In this document: positions 7,764 through 11,927 of the stretch, piece after piece | Numbering within the stretch: the stretch's first letter is position 1 | Layout: the number at the start of each line of letters is the position of its first letter | Assembly (NCBI GenBank): GCA_015679605.1 | Contig: JAAAVE010000092.1 | Coordinates: 22,172 to 34,098 of the forward strand | Length of the DNA stretch: 11,927 bases | Reading direction: 5' to 3' | From: Podila epigama | Lineage: Eukaryota; Mortierellomycota; Mortierellomycetes; Mortierellales; Mortierellaceae | Program-made: the position numbers and the translations under genes | The notes under the pieces: generated by a model | Database searches by the model: none | What the model saw: the letters and a program-made list of their open reading frames with translations, nothing else | What the model was told of the DNA's origin: nothing

Positions 7764-8061
7764 AGGACGCGTTCTGCACGCGACAAATTTTTTACACTGA
7801 ATATAGAAACGATGCGTTTTTGTCACTGTCCCTGAATATTTCGCGTTTTTCTTTTTTTTTCTTTTTTTTTGTCATTCATCGCTTACCACATGTCATTCAC
7901 TCACACCCATCTGTAAACCACCTCTGCTGTCATCATTATTAGCAAATATTTCACATTACACGTTATAACGCAGATACCTCATTACAATTACCCCAACATC
8001 CATTCCTTTTTTTTATCACATTATCACATTACCACGACAACGAATTACAACGCGCGGCAAA
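7764..8061. other. PRO1 3' flank and GH85 gene promoter
   Basis: About 300 bp between two same-strand genes, with no ORF of note. It contains T-rich tracts (about 7847-7871 and 8007-8015) and AT-rich DNA. I see no clear TATA or CCAAT box. It must hold both the PRO1 polyadenylation site and the next gene's promoter. Confidence 0.6.
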
Positions 8062-11000
8062 ATGGTGAATACGGACATTGCATCGCTTCCATCTTCAGGG
8101 CCACTCAAGAGTTTCAAGGAACTACTTGCATGGCAGCCAGGCAACGACGAGCATAATGTTGCGCATACACCTCTACATCCACGCCCACGGCCCCGCTCCA
8201 CGCTTCTTTCGGACACTGACCCTTCGCTTTTAAGAAGTGACAGTTCTCTCGCTAGCTTGACTGTTGATGCTGCAAGTGTTGTTCATAACTTTGGTCTTGA
8301 GCGCCAGTCGTTGTTGGCGCCTTCCAATGATCGCGCACATTGGAGAGATTGTCGAGTTATTGTTTGTCATGATATGGCAGGAGGTAGCGCATGGTCTGAG
8401 AATTAAGTGCTATGGAACACATTGGATTTGCCCTGTTGTAACTTTTCTCATACCCTTTTCATCTCTATGGTTCCCTTCATCATCAATCAATCCCAACAGG
8501 CTACAAGGAAGATGCCTCGCCGCAGGGCAACGACTTTAGTACCGTGTACAGTATACAATACTGGGCACATATTGACACGTTCATCTACTTTTCTCACTAC
8601 CGAGTCACGATACCGCCACCGGTTTGGACAAATGCAGCGCACAGAAACGGTGTTCGATGCCTGGGAACCATTATCACAGAGTGGCTTGAGGGTATTCTAG
8701 AGACCGAGGAATTGGTCACTGGCCCTGGCCAGGTATTCACGGAAGAGCCTAACGATGTCGATAGACAGTGGTTCAGTCGAATCTATGCTGACAAGTTGGG
8801 TAATGTCGTGTTTAATTTTTTTTAACCATCCTGAACATACCAATCTGTGTTCGACCAAATCCTAATACCCCTGCTTGTCTAAACATAGTGGACCTGGCTG
8901 TATACTACAAATTTGATGGGTAATTTGTCCTTTTGAAACGATTCCTTCACAATTATGTATTTATTGACTAGTTGTTCACCAGAGGGTTTGCTCTGCTAAC
9001 ATATCGTTACATTCATGATATTGAATATCGACCTTGATTACAACAGTTGGTTTATTAATATAGAGAGTATCCTTCGAGGAGGTGCACGGCAGGCAAACCA
9101 AATGATATCGTTCCTACGGTACCTTCGGTCCCAGATCCATAAGCGGATTCCAGGTGGAGAGCTCATATGGTACGACAGTGTCATCACCTCAACTGGAGAG
9201 ATTGCCTGGCAAGATAAGCTGAGTCCCGAGAACTATGGTTTCTTTGAGCAATCAGATGGTAAGTGAATCGATTTGCAATACCACTGGAAAGTTTCTATGC
9301 GAACGTTTGGAGTAGAAGAGAGAGAGAATAAGAGATAAAGGTTGTTTACAAACATGACTTGCGTGATAGGTATCTTTACGAACTACACTTGGAAGGAGAA
9401 TTCGGTAGGCGAGTCCGTCAAACTAGCAGGATCCAGAAACCGAGATGTTTATACTGGGATCGATGTCTGGGGTCGAAATACCTTTGGCGGAGGCGGCTAC
9501 TCTACCTTCAAAGCCTTGCAGGTCATCCAACGAGAGCGCACCTCTTGCGCCATCTTTGCACCAGCATGGACGTACGAGAGTCTAGGCAAAGATAACTTTA
9601 TGAGCAATGACCAGCTTTTCTGGAGTGGATATGATGGAGCTGGAATCCATGCCGAGAATCTTGCACATCCTACCAGAGCCTTCACTGACCTTGTCAAAGG
9701 TGACGGAACCAAATGTTTTGCAGACTCGGCAAACGACGCGACTCGTATACCGACGGAAGCGTACCTTCCTGTCTCAGCCTTCATCCCTGCGCGTCCCTCG
9801 GGATGCTCACACTGGTTCTATTCCAACTTTGACCGTGGGTTTGGAAAGGTGTTTTGGGTCAATGGGAAGGTAACCGCTTGCCTTTGCGTATCAGACGAGA
9901 ATCGAGACTTTTTTTTTCTTGTTCTTGTAATGATTGGTTTAGAATTGGCAAAGCAGCGTTACTAAAACGATCGCTCTTTTTCTTTCTCTTCTTGTACACA
10001 CTTAGATAGTTTCCAAGCGACCTTGGTCAAACCTCTCTCACCAATCTTTGCCTCCATCCATGACAAAAGATGTATTCTCTCTAGACAAGAGGATTTCATC
10101 ACAAGAACAACCTAGGGCACGTGTACGTTGGGTGCTGTCTCCGGAGGACGCGTATCAAGGCGGCACCTCTATCTTGATCCAGGAGGTGTATTCTAGGAAT
10201 CCCAATCCTCCCCCAACGTTACCACCCTCCCTACCAGCACCGCCGCCACCACCACCACCACCTTCTCAGCCTCCAGAAACACAATTACCCGCTGTGATTT
10301 CTAAAAGAACGAGTTTTTCGAAGACAATTCTTGTGCCATTATATGACGTTCACATTGAGCTGTTGGGTACTGAAAGCTCTACCGTGGAAGTGGTCTACAA
10401 GCTCTTGCAGGAGGATGTCAAAATTGGTTTGCACCTTGGTATGGTCGCCTCGAATACCCTTACGCGTTTCAACAGCCAATTCCTCAAGGTCAACAATGCA
10501 GTAACACTCAAAGGCAAAATACCTCAGACATCCTTTCTTCAAGATCAGGGTCTCGTAGCAGGAAAGAAGAATGTCTTGGCAACTGTGGCTTCAGGGTCTC
10601 TATCCGACGCAAATGGCCCAGGCCACTGGATTGAGATGGCATCACAAGACAATGGACGACTCTATACAGTTGAATCGCTACAAACTGGATGGCAAAAGCT
10701 GAGTATTCACCTCTCTAGCCTTTTCAATCTTGGTCAGTATGACGATGGCGGGCTTCATGACCAAGACGATTCCAAATCAGCAATCATCCTCTCGCAGCTT
10801 GGTGTTACGCTGGCATATGAAAGCTCAGTGCCCGATGATGAGGATTTGATCAAAGACAATAACGACCATGTTGAGTCCCTGGTCCTTTTGGGTTCACTTG
10901 CTGTCCTCCCAACACGGAGCCTTCATGTTCGAGGCTCGAGTGTACAAGGATTGACCAGCAGGAACACACGATTGCAAGTCAATGACCAACCTGACACACC

Positions 11001-11463
11001 TCTGTTGAAGGGAGAAAATCAAGGCAGTCAGCTACGAGTCTCCTCTAGTCTGGCATGGAGTGTTGGTTACCCAATCTTGGGAACAGAGGTTCTCCATCAC
11101 CACGGTGGAGAGACTTTCAATTTTGTAGAGCGACCAAGAGTAGGACAGTCGACAGCAAGGGACACTGAGACAGAGACTGAGGTGCACTCTACAGATTACA
11201 GTCACTATTGCATTTACCTGTCGACTGTGGACGACCCATATGGGGCACAATTTATAGGCACAAGCTTTACGACAGTGTACGTCATCGTGGATGTTGAAAT
11301 ACCCATGACTGTAAAGTCCCAGAGTGAACCAATTGAGGTTGAGAGGTCTGAGCAGGAACCTCAAACTGTGTGGGCTTGGGTGCAAGGCATCCGCCGAGAT
11401 GGGCAAGCGGATAGTGCACATTACTGGGCGAAATGTAGTCTTCATCATTATGAGGATAAATAG
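8062..11463 (+). CDS. ENGASE: GH85 endo-beta-N-acetylglucosaminidase (cytosolic ENGase)
   Basis: Cleaves the GlcNAc-beta-1,4-GlcNAc core of N-glycans; cytosolic forms act on glycans from misfolded glycoproteins. Exons are 8062-8383, 8500-8799, 8889-8919, 9047-9258, 9370-9869 and 10006-11463, giving 940 aa. Every junction restores frame and family sequence. The start has A at -3, and no signal peptide is seen, as in cytosolic ENGases. The GH85 TIM barrel covers about residues 15-455: HDMAGGY (103-109), YWAHIDTFIYFSH (128-140), TNAAHRNGV, ITEW, and the catalytic motif DGWFINIE, with N222 and E224 matching the Asn/Glu pair of Mucor Endo-M (N175/E177). WYDS (259-262) and FTNYTW (291-296) supply likely counterparts of Endo-M Y217 and W251. 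The C-terminal part (456-940) should hold beta-sandwich domains, with a proline-rich insert at 520-550. At 940 aa it is about 200 longer than Endo-M or human ENGase (each about 740). Activity is expected, since the key residues are present. Confidence 0.93.
10198..10290 (+). repeat. Proline-rich coding insert in ENGase
   Basis: Encodes residues 520-550, with 18 prolines including eight in a row from CCG/CCA codons. It interrupts the region after the catalytic barrel and probably forms a surface loop or linker between C-terminal domains. The DNA is a CCACCA/CCGCCG-type triplet repeat with mixed codons. Confidence 0.85.
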
Positions 11464-11567
11464 ACATTGATGACAACAAAAAAGACATACCAACGTGCCC
11501 TCCTCTTTATCACTAACAGCAATAACACTTTTGTCAATAATATATTGCACTGAAGGGTTGGAAGACC

Positions 11568-11585
11568 AAAAAAAAAAAAAAAAAA
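11568..11585 (+). repeat. A18 homopolymer between convergent genes
   Basis: Eighteen A residues (T on the other strand) lie in the 129-bp gap between the stop codons of the GH85 gene and the reductase gene. On the minus strand this is a poly-T tract starting 8 nt after the reductase stop codon. Either gene may use the gap for 3' end formation. The run length is also prone to sequencing error. Confidence 0.8.
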
Positions 11586-11592
11586 TATGAAC

Positions 11593-11911
11593 TCATGCTC
11601 TGCGCAGGTTACGAATGTCGCGTCTAAAATAAGTCTGGTTTGCGGCTCTGACTTTTTCCCATGTCATCTCGAACGCTTGGACGAGCTCCTTGGGCAGAGG
11701 TCCACCCGTCGTTGCGCTGACCAGGTTGTATCTCAAGTCCTCGACACGGTCGTTGGCGCCAAAGATCAAACCGTCGTTGGGACCGAGACCAGAGTGATGA
11801 TTCATCCAGCGTATAGAGGCATCCAAAAGTTGGATATTGTGTTTCTCTGCTACTGCCTTGAGGTCCCTTACAGCATCGAAATAGAGAGGGGTCCAATACT
11901 GTTCACGATAG
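11593..11911 (-). CDS. AKR7-type aldo-keto reductase, C-terminal part
   Basis: The last 105 or so residues of an NADPH-dependent aldo-keto reductase of the AKR7 (aflatoxin aldehyde reductase) type, cytosolic enzymes that reduce reactive aldehydes and ketones. Visible motifs include YREQYWTPLYFDAVRDLKAV, a block typical of the family, then ASIRWMNHHSGL, then DGLIFGANDRVEDLRYNL (the region that in AKRs contacts the NADP phosphate), and a tail ending NQTYFRRDIRNLRRA. The stop is TGA at 11593-11595. The N-terminal two thirds, with the catalytic Asp/Tyr/Lys/His, lies outside the window. The reading ends upstream at TAG next to 13 A (minus strand), so position 11911 may be an exon start (acceptor AG at 11912-11913) or the frame may continue into the homopolymer. 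The gene is convergent with the GH85 gene. The subfamily is fairly sure; the exact substrate is unknown. Confidence 0.85.
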
Positions 11912-11914
11912 CTA

Positions 11915-11927
11915 TTTTTTTTTTTTT
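11915..11927. other. Homopolymer at window edge (T13), mirrored by A12 at 1-12
   Basis: The window ends in 13 T and begins with 12 A. Both ends falling inside homopolymers is what an assembly contig broken at homopolymers would look like, so the window is probably a complete contig. The reductase gene is therefore cut by the edge and not necessarily broken in the organism. Confidence 0.55.

Noticed and set aside
11032-11550. Minus-strand open frame of 172 codons overlapping the ENGase 3' end
   Set aside because: It overlaps confirmed GH85 coding sequence, is Cys/Leu/Ser-rich without a domain, and has no supporting context.

Overview
The window looks like nuclear DNA of an early-diverging filamentous fungus, and most of a small assembly contig. 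The evidence is intron-bearing genes with short introns (89-167 nt, all GT-AG), a eukaryotic tRNA with internal A/B boxes, CT-rich tracts before start codons, many A/T homopolymers, and protein types shared with Mucoromycota and Mortierellomycota. Placement in Mortierellomycotina is inferred from gene style and the Endo-M-like enzyme; no search was run.

Layout. 1-1406: non-coding, low-complexity DNA holding short-motif clusters, CCAAT boxes and a CACTC-type pyrimidine tract. 1407-4804 (+): a three-exon gene for an unrecognised protein of about 1028 residues, with four membrane segments at the N-terminus and a very long, disordered, finally acidic tail. 4805-5969: intergenic DNA holding a tRNA-Lys(CUU) gene on the minus strand, microsatellites, and upstream sites of the next gene (a Gcn4-type TGAGTCA and a CCAAT box). 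5970-7763 (+): PRO1, glutamate 5-kinase, four exons, 459 aa. 8062-11463 (+): a GH85 endo-beta-N-acetylglucosaminidase without signal peptide, six exons including a 31-nt micro-exon, 940 aa. 11593 to the right end (-): the 3' part of an AKR7-type aldo-keto reductase, convergent with the GH85 gene.

The genes do not form one pathway. PRO1 is proline biosynthesis, the GH85 enzyme is cytosolic N-glycan turnover, and the AKR7 relative reduces reactive aldehydes. The arrangement is ordinary fungal gene spacing. I found no sign of a mobile element, CRISPR array or gene cluster. The least explained item is the four-membrane-segment protein at 1407-4804. Exon boundaries were worked out by hand from reading frame, splice sites and family conservation. 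Those of PRO1 and GH85 are well constrained; the first intron of the membrane protein is less certain.
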